The notes below the pieces were generated by a model. The model was not told where the DNA came from and did no database searches. It saw only the letters and a program-made list of their open reading frames with translations. A stretch of 64,000 nucleotides of DNA. Origin: Norana najaformis (taxonomy: Eukaryota; Annelida; Clitellata; Crassiclitellata; Hormogastridae). The stretch lies in contig OZ029928.1 in NCBI GenBank assembly GCA_964023275.1, positions 14,612,802-14,676,801 on the forward strand. The letters are read 5' to 3'. The position numbers and the translations under genes were made by a program. Positions 32,701 through 48,264 of this stretch are shown piece after piece. How positions within the stretch are numbered: the first letter of the stretch is position 1; the number at the start of each line of letters is the position of its first letter.

Positions 32701-34610
32701 ATCTTACCCTAAGCAGTGGAATCTGCCAAGTACATGTAAAGTTGTAAATCTTACCCTAAGGAGTGGGATCTGCTAAGGCAGCTACCCCTAGCTAAATCTT
32801 CTGGGCAAGATCATAAACTGAAGTTACCTTGTAGGAGAAGCTGTATGGGCCGGAGTTAGATGATCCACGAATTTCAAAGCCCACGGTAGTCTTGCTGGCA
32901 TCCGTTACCGAGACACGAAACTCGCGTTCTAGTGGTTCAGAGGACAATTTTGTCTTGCAAACGATACTGTAACAAAAACGAGCAAAATAAGTTGTAGTAC
33001 TCTAATCTGATCAAATAAGTCTTAATTCCCTAAACTATTGGATTTTGACTGAGCTTCTTCAGTGGATTGTGACTTTTTACTACGATTTCAGCTGAAGCGA
33101 AAATCATTTTCTGCCTTGTGCATTATGATAACTCCATTATAGACACATTATATTAGATCAGTTCTCTAATCTAATCCAATTAGTCTTTGTCCATCAGTCT
33201 GACCGAATCTTTTTTAATACTATCTAATGTTGTACTAGGTAGAGATTGGCTTAAAATGGTTTAAGTTCCGCACACAGGGATCTGAAATGGCGTTGCATCC
33301 ATTCACAGGGGCAGCAGTGGTGAAGCGTCTCACTCGATCAATTCATTGCAAAATGAGCCGGGTCGAGGCCAGACGGTCGCTATAGAAACTGTGTACACTT
33401 ACATTGACATTTCCTAAAACACCACAGACCGTACTGCATTTTTATGAGTGTTAAAGACTAGTATTTTTATTCCATCTGCCTGAGAGATAAAGAGACAGAG
33501 GGAGAGAGAGAGAGACAGACAGACAGACAGAACACCTCAGAAAGGTTCATAAGAGATGCCGCATAACTGTTCTGTTCGTAATACTATACGATACGGTAAC
33601 AACATCCTTGGCCTCTGTCAAAATAAACAATATTCGGCTCCACAGGAATCTTCCAGGTTCATAGGCATAATGTGCCATAGAATAACTGCTTTCCACTGTC
33701 TGCCCTCTAATGTGCGGCAATGTCGTATATTTACGGTAATCAAAGCTTTGCGCAACAACTCTGTAAGTGCCACATTGTATCTTGATTCTCTGTTTTTCAC
33801 CATCTCCCATCTGTCTGTCTGACTGTCTGTCTATCTGCCTGTCTGTCTGTCTCTAACCCTCTGCCTACAGTCATCATATTCTATCTCAACACCGTGTCTG
33901 TCTGTCTGCCTGTTTGTCTTCCCTAACCCTCTGCCTAAAGTCAACAGATTTTATCTCAACACTGTCTGTCTGTCTGTCTGTCTGTCTGTCCCTAACTCTC
34001 TGCCTACAATCAACAGCTTTTATCTCAACACTGTCTGTCTGTCTGTGTGTCTGTCTGCCTGTGTGTCTGTCTGTCTGTCTGCCCATTTATCCATCAGTCT
34101 CTACGTATCCACAATTCTGGTTTTCTAAAGCGCAGAGTATAGCATGCAGTCACCAACGGAAATTCACTGAAAAATATTTTAGAAATAGAGTCAGAGTTAA
34201 CTTTTCCCAGACACAAAATGTTCAACACTTTCATCAAGAGCTACTTTACAGCTTGAAATGTGCTAATTTGGATTCAGTAAGACTCAGCGGAAAAGCAAAC
34301 TAAAAGATCTGAATTGGAGTGTCAAGAATCTTGAACTTCATTGAAACCTTATCATTTCATCTAGAACATCTTACTTCACAGAGACTTATTAATAATCAAT
34401 ATAATTTCTGGCAAACACAGAAAACGCACCATGAGCTATTTCGATATTCAATGTGACATTCGAAGTTGTTGGCAACCTTGACGCTGGCTAGACTTCCCGC
34501 CCAAGTTCCATTTCCAAAATTCTGACCATGGATTGTCACAACTGTGCCACCTTCAACCGGCCCTGTTTGAGGCCAAAACTAAGAACAACACAACTATATT
34601 AAAATTTTCT

Positions 34611-34670
<60 letters not shown>

Positions 34671-37600
34671 AGATGATGATAGTGATAATGATAATAATAA
34701 ACAAAATAATAAAATTGCTATCAATTTTCTACAGATTGATGCAATGCAGTTCTCTATAAAATTTCAGTTTTTGTCATCCTGTTGCAACAGAGACCAGGAA
34801 CTCTGAATAATAAATAATATAATAATAATAATAAAAATAAAAATAATAAAACAAAACAATAATAGCCATTTATTATTTGTTATTATTATCAGTATTATTA
34901 TTATTATTATGTATTTTGCCCCAAGGTACTTATAATAATAAATATTAATAATATATACATATATAAAGGCTTAAATGTGTATCTGGGGAGAGTGGCTCGG
35001 CCGGTAGGTGGCCAATTAAGTCCAATCAGATGAAGGGAAGGAAGGGAGGAGAGCGGGAGAAATGGTGAGCATTGGAGGATTGTCCTCAGAAGGGAAATTT
35101 TCTGAACTAGAGTGCAGAAGCTCTAGAAAGCTCTAGGCTAGAAACTAGAAACTTCACCAACAGTGGGGTCTTCAGCATAAGTGTAAAGCTCAACTAACGC
35201 ACAGTTGACAGTTGATGCCATGTTCTGAGTTCCTGTTCTGTGTTGCAAAAGGATAACAAAAACTGAAATTTCATAGGGAACCGCATTCCATCCATCTGTA
35301 GAGAAGTGATAGCAACGAGGAAGCAAGAAAGCTTCTGTCCCCAAACTGTCTCCATACAATGGTTAAGGCACAATCAAAGTATCCCATATTCCACAAGTGA
35401 GACATAGGGGGAGGCACTCATTTCCTTTTCTTAGGCCCTAGAGCCGGCAATGGACGAATCCAAAGATCCTGGACACGTGGCCAGCGCATCGCAGGACTTG
35501 CCGTTTACTTTCCAGCTGATGCCGGTACCAAATTATACTGCTTGATGACAGAGGCATGGTGTGTGCAAACAATTTGTTCAGGGTTGCTACAAGGAGTTGA
35601 ACCCACAACCACATGATCATTGACCAAACAAGTTACCGATAGACCACCATACAACTAAATAAGCCATTAGTTCCTTACTTCTGTTTCAAGTAAATGTAAT
35701 TGTAATTTGTAACTGTAATCTGAGATTTATAAAGCGCCTCTTAGAGGATAAACTCAACAGAGGTGCTACCAACCTGAAAAAGTAAAATCACTGTTAAACG
35801 GTACAGTCTTCAGGCGCCTGCGGAACACTGAGAGAGGGAGAGAAAGGAGCTCAAGTTGCAATTCTCGAGGGAGACGATTCCAGCAAGTGGGACCAACTTA
35901 GGCAAAGCTTCTGGACTGGGCTGCAGCGGTTCGCATGCGAGGGACAAACAGGAGAATAAAAAGCCCAATATTCTGACTTACTGAATGGATGACAGGGGGA
36001 CAGTGTCCACTGAACCAGCCTGTTAAACATCCCGCCTTGGTTGAACAGTGATCTTCACACCATCCACAGCTCATCGGGTCTTTCGTCATTATGCAGCTGG
36101 AGCAGTCGCTGTAAACACTGCACGACTTCAGTGGCACCAGCGATATCTTCCAAAACACACAAGCGACCATAGTCACCAAGAAAGAATGATTAACTTCTTT
36201 TATTTAAAGCACTTATTATGTGCAAAGTCAAGACCTGCAACCCTATTCACTACTGTCTGTTTCAATGGGTTCCACGCCATTTAAGGTCCCCATGCATGGA
36301 TCGTGCTAGCCCGATATTCAAATCTCTGAAATGAGCCACCTTTGGATTGCAAACTGGGGATTCTCACCCACACAGGCTCCTTGGCGTACGCGTTTACCGA
36401 TGTAACTAACTAGGCCATAATATCTACATCGATAAGTGAAGCAAAAGCAGCAGCAGCAGCAGCAGCAGCCCTATCATACTTCCCTTTGGAAAAAGCCTTC
36501 TCAAAGATAAACATCAGAGGTCTGTGATGTGGTACACAACCGGCAAAAGCCACAGACAGGAACAGCTTCAAAAACGCTGGAAAACTAAACCCGGGTGGAA
36601 TTCCAAATGATAAACACACTGACCCACGGGTCAGTGAGTGACATGTGTATCACCCTTCCCCTTTCAACTTCCCCATCCGCCTCTCCCCTTAAAACAGCCA
36701 AGGTATCAGGCGTCCTGCCTTGAAGTAGTACTTCAGAGATGCTTTTTGCTTATCAATGGTTTTGAAAAACGCTGGCTGTGCCAAGCCGTTGGGCTGCGCA
36801 AGGCCCCGAGCTCCACCTGAACTCCTGAGAAAGTTTTAATTGGCGTCCAACATCCAACACCAACTCCGTTCACTGAGGCCGCCACAGACAAAGTGGCCGC
36901 TCTCTCCACCCCCTGTACGGATCACCCGCTTCCCCGTTTTATGGCAGAGATATGACTGGCTCCGCAGGGATCGGGTTTCATTGGGGTGTAGGGTGACTGC
37001 TAAGGCTAAGTTCAAAAAACAGCCTGAGTTTGGTTAATCGTCGGATGAACACGAACCACAAACATCCGTTAGTCCTACTCAGTCCAGTTTCTGCAAATCA
37101 GTTTCACGTAATCATAAACACGCCGTGTCCCTCTCTCTCTTTGATTGTCTGTGTGTGCGTGTGTCTGTCTGTCTGCTCCCTATTTGCACTGTCCTGTCTA
37201 CTTCGCTCCCAATGTTCCCACTAAGCTGCGCCGTCGCACAGCAGTTTCGTGGCTCTCCGCACTGCACAAAATGGCCAAATATTATTCAAAGTCATCCAAA
37301 TAGCTCTTTATTGGCAGAAAGGTCAGAAACTCGTGGACTGAACTTTCGGCTCAGAGGGAAAATTGCTCTTACTTTGTTTCATATCTTTGTATGTATTTCT
37401 GTATTTTGTATTTCTGACATGTATTTCTATCTCTGTCTCTGTCTGACTCTCTTCTTATTTGCTCTCGCCTTTCGGCTTAGAGGGAAAATTGCAACTACTT
37501 CCTAACAGTTCCGTCCAGCTACTACCACTTTCTGATATAGTAGGAAGGATAGAAGGCGAAAGGGAGGAGATAAAGAAGTAAGGAAGGAAGGAATGAAGCA

Positions 37601-37806
37601 ATGGAAAAGAAGAAATGAAGAAAGGAAGGCAGAAGGGAATAAACGACTAAAACATTCACTAATAATAAATCAGCAGTTTTTTATAAGGGGGGGGGGGCAG
37701 CGTTACGCAACGCACGTCGAACTTGTTTTCACAAGACCAGTAAACGCCCGTGAGAGATGAACCAATACACCATAAACGACGACATGAATGGCCCTGCTGA
37801 TGTATT

Positions 37807-37863
<57 letters not shown>

Positions 37864-40800
37864 CCAAGGTGTCGGTCTTGGCATCAACTGGAAACAGGTC
37901 CCCACGCCCTGCTCAACTTATGATAGTTCAAGACACATCCCTCCTACATCAAGACTTTCTCCGTTCCTCGGATTATCCGCAACAGAAGCAGACGAGACCG
38001 GGGGAGTAACGTAGCTGCTCGATTATCTGCTTCTAATCAGCTGAGGGTCTAAGTGTCTCTCAGTTCAAAGGCAGTCATAACAACATCGAAAGCCTTGGAA
38101 AAGAAAAGAACCGGACGATATATCATCATTACCCCGTCCGTTAATCCTATTAGAGGCCGCATCTCCGTGACCCCGCCGTGACCTCGTTCGTCGTTACACC
38201 CACCCCTCACCCAGGGCCATCATGCACTCGAGGCCACAGGGTTCACTGAACCCCAGCTGTCCGGTCATTTCAAATATCTCCAGTTTCCTGTCATTAGGCA
38301 AGCTGGATGTCCCGAAAAATGCACGGTCAATCTGACCCCGCGATGCGATTAAGACATTGTCTTTGGATTATAATGGCTGAGAAATTCAGAAGGAAGAGGC
38401 TCTTTAAGGACATCTGCAGATTTCATTAGACTAAGGCCTGGCTAATAAACTGGTATCCATGACATCACAATTTTTAAGATTTATATTACAGTAAATACGA
38501 TATGTTAGTTAGTTAGCTAGCTAATTAGTTTGTTAATTGGTTAGTTAGCTAATTTGTTAGTTTGTCAGCTAGCAAGCTAATTAGTTGTTTAGTTAGCTGT
38601 TTGGTTAGTTAGTTGGTAGGTTAGCTAATTAATTAGTTAGCTATCTAATTAGTAAGTTACTTAGCTAATTAGTTACTTAGTTACTAATTAGTTGTTTACT
38701 TAGTTAGTGAGCAAGTTAGTCATCTGCTGCACATTTATAGCATTTATAGAGTTGTGGACTGCTTCTCCCTTGACAGCCGCACCTCTTAGATCCACGTTGG
38801 GTCTGTAGCCGGTCACCAGTTGCCTATAGTAGCACATCTGTCTGTCTGTCTGTCCGTCCGTCCGACTGTCTGTCTGTCTGTCTCACACAATCACACGCAC
38901 AACGTTGAACCATACCCCCACATAAGGGTACACATCGTCAGTGTTCAGATCAGTTGTCAGAAGGCGGACAACACTATCCTCCTCCGTTAAATCATCCTCC
39001 ACAACCTCTTCCTCTACACACGTGTACGCCCAGGCATATACACATGTTTATGGCCTCAAATGCCGTCCTCTCTGCCCCTCCATGCTCCTCTCTTCTTCTC
39101 CCCGACCGGCCGACAGCAAATCGGCCCAACTCCTATCTGCACCAGGCTATCCATTGCAACCAGGTCAGAGGAGAATTCGGCCGCCATACACACACTGGCA
39201 GAACCACAAACAACGTAGATCGCTAACAACACACAACATCAGTCGACTGGCAAAAAACGACACCTGATGATTGGACGATAGTTTATTTCATCACTGGAAC
39301 AGACAAGATAAACATTTCCTGATCATCGGGTCAATTAGCTGCTGGCAGAACGAACCTGACTGTTCGAACCCACCAACTACCACTTCCGGTGCGGACAGGC
39401 GACGCATGCCCAGCGCCCTGTTTCCAATGAAGGCCACAAATATATGCAATCGATTACGAGACGGGCTGCGTTATCTGGGCTTCTTCCGAAATCAGAACCA
39501 CTCTCTCCCAAGTCTCAGATGAGGTGCTTCCAATAAAAAAGGCCAACAGAGTTAAGAGTGTCTGCTCTCTAAATACCGCAAGTAGGCAACTCAGTGCATA
39601 ACTTGCACCGTTTTTATCACCCTGTAATCACATTTATAAAATCGACTTTATCACTGATCAGTTTGGCGGAGGGATCATCCATCGACTTTATCACTTATGG
39701 AGGGATCATCGAATTTTTCACCGATCATTCATCGTTATCAGAAATTATATCTGCAGCATAACTGTTACCAATTTCTGCTTGTTTCAAGATGGCTATTCAA
39801 AATTTTTAGTTCCTTATCTAGACACTAGGGGTGCGCGATAGTCTAGTGGTTAGCCTTCTGGACTGTCAACCGAGAGAACGGGGTTCAAATCCCCTCCAGG
39901 GCACAAATCTCTGTCGAGATTTTGGCTCTACTTGACCCTCAACCCAACTCATCCATTACGAGTACATTGACAGAACAATATAAGTGGGACGATCGATCAT
40001 ACGGCGCTCTGTAAATCGTGTTATTCATATTATAATCAGGCGGCGACTTGCTACCCGCCCTCGTATGCCGAGGCTAAGAAAATGAAGTTGCTGACTCTTC
40101 ATATCCAAGCCTGCCTCTCAGGTAGCTTAAAGGACCAATCTTCTCTCCATCTAGCTACTATCTATAGTGCCTCTAAAGCAACTAACAGACGCGGTGCCAG
40201 CACTGGCCCACGTGTGATGCTACAGGCATTTAGAACTAAAAGTTAATCACTAAGCAAATGGTGCTCAAATAACTTGAAAAGTCACCGCTGGTGGGCTCCT
40301 GCCCACACGTAGAACCAACGTATTCAATCCACAGCTGATAACTGACACCCGTCAGAGAAGCCCCTAGACTGCATCGTGCCAAGAATAAGAAACAAAAACA
40401 AGGATGTGGAATGACAAGGAAAAATGAGCCCACACCTCAAAATTACATTTCTTCCGTGTCCCTCAGATTCACACTTCTGTGTGATTTTGTGTGCATCATA
40501 AAGTCTCATGTTATAGATTTTTGTAATAATAATAATAACAATAATAATCATAATAATCATCATCTATTTTATACAGTGTCTATGTACAAAAATAATAACA
40601 ATAAAATAACAAAGACAACAGCTGGCGATGTTTGTTTGTCATTTTATGTAAGATGTTGTTTATATAAATTGTTAACAAAGTTAGGCCATACCCTTTAACT
40701 TACGACTTTCTTTCAGAAGAGACCTCTTCCTCTTTTGGAAGAGGAAGAAGGACCTCTCCACAAATGTTAACTCCCCACAACCATCGCCCCCTCCCGATGG

Positions 40801-43800
40801 CGCATGTGGGGTCGTGTCATCCTCTCTGGTCCCAACTCCTTGTGTGGCCTTGGGGCGTGCCTTCGCTGAACTGACTCGCATGAGAACACACTCGCTTTTG
40901 GTCCAGAAAACATTACCAGCCCTGCCTGCGCCATATACCAGCAGGATGAAGTGTAAATTTTTGCACGGCCTCCTCCTCCTCCTCCTCTTCAAGTAGTCTC
41001 TTCTGCCAAGTGCTCTCGGCTGAAGGGCTCTTAATCCACCAGTGGAGTAGGAGGAAAATGGAAGTCACACCGACAGGACTTTGCATGAATGCAGGTGAAC
41101 TGACCGCCTGGCAGCAAAACGTTATCTTCCCTGTTCTCCTGGTGAGGCCTGTGTTCCTTGGATTGTCCACACTCTAACACTGGTGTCTGCCGAGTGCAGA
41201 CAATAATGTATGTATGTATGTATGTATGTATGCAGGTATGTAAGTGCGTATGTATGCATGAATGTATGTATGTATGTAGGTATGTATGTATGCGTGAATG
41301 TATATTATGTATGTAGGTATGTATGTGTAAATGTATCTGTGTATGAAGGTATGTAAAGATATATATATATATATACGTATATATATATATGTATATATAT
41401 ATGTGTATATATATATATATGTAAATTGTTACATATCGCATATTGGAAAGGACCGAGTAGGTTGAGTTGTACATTGTATGCCTTCTGTACATTTTGGCGG
41501 GAAAGCCGACCTTATAAAAGATGTCTTTTATAAGTTTGGCTCAAAATGGATTTTGGTTTTGGTCCTGGGTGACTGTTTCTTTCTTCCCAGGCTCTTTTGG
41601 TTAGTCAAGTTTAAGTCTCCCTTAGTGGATAACTTGTTTGGTTCTTCTTGTGCTATTTTTCGACATTGTCTGTTAGTGACGTTTTTTTCTTCTCGAAAGG
41701 CGTTTTTTTCTTCTCAAAAGGTGTTTTTTTCTTCTCGAAAGGCTGTTTGCTGGTTTTCTTGCCGCCGTAGGGTGATGTCTTGTTTTAATGTGAGTCATGT
41801 TACGCTTAGGAAGAAAACCATTTTAACCTAATGTTTATAATTATATTATAATTCCACATTCCTAAACAAGCTGAAACAGTATGTATTTATGTGCATAGGC
41901 ATGTATGTTTGTACATGTATGTTCATGTATATATGTATCTCAACATGTATAAAAATTGAAGCCCTTTGTGTACTGATTCACAACTGTAGTCCATTTGTCT
42001 GTCAGCCACACATATCTATCTGTGTATTTTTTGCAGATACGAAAAGAAGACATCGCCACACACAGCATCCAACTGACAGACGACACCTCAGCAGCGCACA
42101 CACAAAGTAAAGCAACATAATCCGTTGTTTAATACATGACTCTATCTAGACAACAGTCTTTAGGTAAACTGACCTTTCAGTTAAACTGTAAACAGAAAAA
42201 TGTCGTTGCAACACTAAGACTCCGATCCTACAGACTTCATTTTCAATTCAAAACCATTTACTGAATCATTTGCTATTTTTCTTCCCAGTCTCTTTTGGTT
42301 AGTCATTTTCAATTCAAAACCATTTACTATTTTTCTTCCCAGTCTCTTTAGGCTAGTCGTGCCAGCAACACTAAAACTACCTACAGTAACACTGTCAGAG
42401 GAAGGACCTGACGAAGACCGAGCAAATAATAGCTGGATGACGCCTGGGAGAGGTGTGGGACGGAAGTGCACAGGGTGAGTCTGTTGGAACAGAACAGGGG
42501 ACAGTGGAAACCTACAGTGGACTGTGCGATAACCACCAAAGGGTGATGAGTTCATGAACTTAAAGAAGACAAGAGCTAACACTGCAAGTTTAATAACTCC
42601 GCCGCTGCCGTACTCGCGTAGTGCCAGTCCCAGGCCAGGATAAAGGAGGAGGGCGACGTCAACGGCCTACGATGCCGTAAGATGTCGTTAAGCGCTGGAA
42701 CTACTGCAACTACTGTAAGATGTAAGATTAACTATTGATGCTAGGGGCTCAAAAGGTCAACCCCAGAGGGACCCGAGTTCCGCTAAAGCATGGCTGTCCT
42801 GCACATGGCCCGCGGGCCATGATCCGGCCCCGCGGGATGGGTTCATCCGGCCCGCCTAGCCCTTCAAAATATGATTTTTATGTCAAAAATTGTGAACTGA
42901 TAACTTGAGTACTTGTGTAAGCAAAAGCAATATCAAGAATCGCATTAGCACAAAAATGTGAATATGTGGTACCTGATCTTAATTTAAGGCAGGCAAATAA
43001 AATTATTGTTCGTTAGTATGGGTTGAATTGTTTTGATTATTGATGATGTTCTGTCTTTGGGCCCCCAAGTATTAGAAAAATGGCAACATGGCCCGTCACC
43101 CCAAAAGTTGGACACCTCTGCGGTAGAGACTGCACGATTACCCAATTACTATGATACGTTTCAGGCAGTTGTAAAATTGAGAGATGTATTTTGCATCATT
43201 CTGTGTTAAGCCTTGATGAAAAATTTAGTTTTACACGAGCCATTGAGAATTCAAACCTAAACACAGAGATGAAAGACTAATGGCATCGGCCTGTTAACAA
43301 ACACAGACCTCTTAAAATTCAAACATATGCCATTCAAAGATCAGACAGGAAGCCACCCAAGAACATGCAAAAGACCAGGCTCATAAAATATGCTGAAAGT
43401 GTGTGGAGAAGGTTTCACACACGTGTAGACAATTTCTAGAAAATAAAACTGAAGCTTCTGATTTACCTACACCAACTTCCCCACGTGGCCTAAATGTAAT
43501 CGTGCCAGACGTGGGCTAAAGATGCGTCAAATAAAGAGCATTTTTATGCAGTGGTACGGCTGAAGAGCCTCAGACAGACAATACATACAAAAGATGCGCA
43601 CTCAAGGATATCGACAGACTGAGAAAGGCACTTCACAGAGCAGTGGTTTACCGTGTAAGCACAGTACAGTTTTACGGAAGTGATGAATTGGAACGATGGG
43701 GTTAGAAACTGGGTTTACGTCAAGCTTCCATGAAGTGGTGCTAGATCATGTTGACTCAGGGTACTTTTTTATAATGTCCAACACTTCCTAGAAAATACAC

Positions 43801-46800
43801 GGAATACAAAAGCCAGCTGGGGTAAAGTAAAAAGTAATGCTCCCAAGTCCCATATTAGTACATAGGGAGGGCACTCATTTCCCGCTCTCTGACCCTTGAC
43901 CCGGCAGTGGACAAATACAGAGGGCCAGCGCATTGCAGGACTTGACCTCACTTCCCAGCTTATGCTGGAACCCCGTTATGCAGACTCTAAAAATAAACAT
44001 TAAGAGCAAAGCTGGGGAGGAAATTAGATTCTAACAATGATCACTAGCACAAATGATTGTCTGCTTCTCAGTGGCGATCTTAACAATTCATGGCGGAAAT
44101 CTCACTCCAGGTCGCGATCTTAACAATTCATGGTGGAAATCTCACTCCAGGTCGCGATCTTAACAATTCATGGTGGAAAAGGCCCAGCTTGACATCTCAC
44201 TCCAGGTTGCGTCTTATTTCAAAGAACGATCTCACCCCATAAATTCATTGAAAAATGATCACGGTCGAGGCCACACGGTCGATATAGAAAAATGTGTATG
44301 TTTACATTCACCTTCCATTCAATCACTTGTCAAGACACTTCTTTCCTCTGGCCTTTGCACGACTTTGTCCAGCCCCAAACTGAACATCCAACCACACCTC
44401 AGATTTAGATTAACTAACTCTGTGCACATAATAACTGCTTTAAACAAATAAACAAATAAATTTATGAAATTTTCTGCTTGTGTTACTATCGTCAATATAT
44501 ATTAAACAGAAACAAATGCTATGAACGTGTGATTCAAAATATTAATAAAAAATAATCACACTCTTTGTTACTGTCATCAGTTGATCATCACGATCAAGAC
44601 ACAGATCATGATTAAGATCACGATCATGACAATCATCATCACCATCACTGGCTCACTTACTCAGGTGTCCACTATGCACTATGACCCCCTACCTTCTTCC
44701 CTGAAAGCACGTAGACATTTTCCTCTTCCTTGTCCACCTCCATATCATTGCGAATTGCTGACCCAGAGCCCACATCGATCACATCATAAGGATCAGCATC
44801 TGTACCATCAATGACAACCTGCATCAACAAAAGAATCACCACGCATCAGCAGAGAAATCACTCACACTACAATGCACAATATAGTCATCGCTAGTCATCA
44901 AGAATATTATTAATTATTATTGTTGTTGTTGTTGTTGTTATTATTGTAATTGTAATTGTAATCTGACATTTATAAAGCACCACTCTAAGAATAAACTCAT
45001 CAGGGGCGCTCCCGACTCGAACCAATGATACCACTGTCAAATAATACCGAATTCAGGCGCTTGTGAAACTGCGTAAGGGACAAACTGAGGAGCTTGAGCC
45101 GCAGCTCTCGAGAAAGGTGTAGGTCCAACATAGGCAAAGCTTCTAGACTGAGCTGCTGTTATTACACTGTCATTATCATTTTTATTGTTGTTATTATTAT
45201 TATTATTAATAATTTATTTATTTATTAATTTATTAATTTATTTATTTATTTACAAGATATTCAATGCACTACAAAAGAATGGGATAGCTAGGAATTCTTC
45301 GCTGATTGTGAAATGCAAAAAGAGAAAGACAACAGAGTTGTAAACACAGAGAATGGCAGCAAACTCCACAGCATGGACCAGCATGCAAAAGACATGGAAA
45401 GCAAAAAGTATACAAACTATCAAATAATCCCACAGCTACACAAATTCTTTTCTAACATTGCACATTTTAGCCTGGCAAGGGTCAGCTTACATAATCGTTT
45501 AAAAGAGCCATTTTACATACCTACCTTCCAGTCATGAATGTTAATAATAAAGGGATAATTATACTCTACTCGGCAGGAAGTCGTTAATTAAGGCACTTAG
45601 ACCCAAGTTCATAAACATAGATACAAACTGTAATAATTAATTAGCTATTGCCTATTGCTACTTCCAACCTGTTTCTAGGGTCCTAGGGCCTATGGGCTTA
45701 AAGCAGTAGTAGGGCAGCTTAAGGGGCATTTAAAAACAGCCGTTAAGAGTACTTCACTTCACAGTTTAAATGGACCAGCTCAGAGAAGCTGTGCCTACGA
45801 TTCCTTGCTCAGCCGATGGACACATGGCGTGTTAACAAATATCTTACTTACTTACTTGCACTAGCGAAATACTAGCAAGCACAACTCTGCCATGATTATG
45901 ACTACTGCATTGTATTTTGACTAAACAGGAAGCAATTTAAACTAATCCAGGCTAGTCTTGATACAATACAATGGAAATGTTACAGTGTTGTTCTTACAAC
46001 AACTCAGAGATGCAACCTGAAGCCAGGCAACAGGAAACAATACACTACATTACAAAACATTACACTGAGCACTCCATAAACCTGTAAATGTGTAATTTTA
46101 TACTGTTACACTTGGACCAGAAAGCTTCTGCTACGTTGTCGGTTGGTTCGTATGATGGGTCAGATAATTCTCATAAGTCTGGTGGGAGTTCATTCCAGAG
46201 GGGTGGGACAGCTATGGAAATATGTTACGGTATAACTTATAATAATACATCATCTATTATGATAAACTGCCTGAAATGCGTGTATGGTAATAGGGTAATC
46301 CAGTTGGTAGCAGAACATGTCCCATTTAGGTGACCGGTTGTGGACTGACATCAATTGTTAAACTTACAGAGTTCTTCTAATTGTAATTTGAGATTTATAG
46401 ATCGCCTCTTAGAGGATAAACTCAACAGAGGTGCTTCCGACCCGAAAAAGTAAAATCACTGTTAAACAGTACAGTCTTCAGGCGCCTGCGTAACACTCAG
46501 AGAGGGAGAGAAAGGAGCTGAAGTCGTAATTCTCGAGGGAGACGATGCCAGCAAGTGGGACCAACGTAGGCAAAGCTTCTGGACTGGGCCGAAGCGGTTC
46601 GCATGCGAGGGACAAACAGGAGATCTTGAATGGCCGAGCGAAGGGTGCTACGACCCGGCAACGAGGAGACCAAAGTGCAGAAGTGAACGAGGTAAAGGGG
46701 AGCAGAGCCAACAACACAATCAATAGCGTCTTATGTGGTATGTACTGTTGCTGGTGATTCAATTCAACTCTAACAACTTCAGTGACCAGATGTCCACCCC

Positions 46801-48225
46801 TGAAACAACCTTAGGCGGTCCACGTCCAGCGGTCAGTCTCTCTCTCCCTACAGTTTGCCTACTGCGCGTAACTGCGATTTTCCCATTTTCCCGCTTGGCG
46901 TAAATAGGCAATTTTCCGTGGAAGCATTAAGGTACTCCGTTTCCAAGCAGGGGTCGTTAGTCACCCCTCTGAAGTCGGGAGAAAGTTAGATGAACGTAGG
47001 GAGGGCGGGTGGGAGGTGAGGAGGGAATCACGAGGAAGACCAAACATGGAAACTAGAGGACGAGGAGGAGGATGATGAGGATGATTGCCCGTTGACACGA
47101 TGAGGGTCGAGGCAATTACTTAGCAGTAGTGTAGAGACCAACATCATTAAGTAGTTGCTGCTGCTGCTGCCCACTCTATCATCATCCCCGCCATTGCCAC
47201 CCAACTCCACTTAACGAAATAAATTATGGAACTTCTCCTACACTAATATCGCATACATATTTATACAGGAAAATATGCAAAAATACATAATCTACGTGCC
47301 CATAAGTGCATCAGTACGCATAAAACCTACACATGAATATATATATACATATACACATACATGTCATAACCTATACATGAATATATATATACATATACAC
47401 ATATATATGTATGCAAGCACACATATATGTATGTATATATATATATATATGTAGACATATATGTATGTATATATATGTAGACATATATGTGTGTGTGTAT
47501 ATATATATGTATATATATACGTAATATATAAGAATGCCATTGGCATGCAGGTATTTCTGGTCAAATGGAACTTAATGGTCGTGTTGATACAGTGTAAACC
47601 TAGGAGCCCCAAGGGAGACTTACCATGCCCTCTTTATACACCTACCCTCTTCACCGTTGCTTAGGTATAAAATAATTCTCCAACTAACCATTTGTGATTA
47701 TTGGGCCATCATCTGATAAAGGCATCCTCCTCTCAGAATCTGATTCTCAGCTGTTCCCTACACTCTTCAGCACCCACAAACACACACACACACACGCTCT
47801 CAGAAGGTCAAGGTCAAAGGTCACAATGTCAAGGTCAACTGATTCAGTCAACAGTTATAGCACAGACAAATTTAGGTGTCTCCAGAGGCATACAGCAAGC
47901 AAACCAGAGAAAATCATCCTGGTCAGAATTTTCATTGCTGTACGTACGTACATACTTATGGACATAAGCACGTATGTATGTATGTATGTATGTATATATG
48001 TATGCCTTGCCATATGAGACATTAAGGCCAGTCCTCTCCCTCACAGTCTGATCTTCCCACAACCAGAGTAGGAGGTGCAAATGGAGCAGAAATTTTGAAA
48101 CATTCTGATTAAGCAGGGATTTGAACCCTTATAATGATAATGATGATGATGACGACGACGACGATGATCGTAATAATAATAATAGTAGTAGTAGTAGTAG
48201 TAGTAATAATAATAATAACAACAAC

Positions 48226-48264
<39 letters not shown>

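Noticed and set aside
33547..33822. Overlapping frames of about 88 codons on both strands
   Set aside because: No recognised domain on either strand and bordered by microsatellites; most likely chance or old retroposon sequence.
39838..39902. A functional tRNA-Asp gene
   Set aside because: The boxes are good but acceptor and anticodon stems have mismatches, and it is followed by a SINE body and 3' end.
41478..41831. A 117-codon plus-strand frame with [11 protein letters not shown] repeats
   Set aside because: Simple internal TTTTTTCTTCTC repeats, no domain, shares words with another repeat at 42280.
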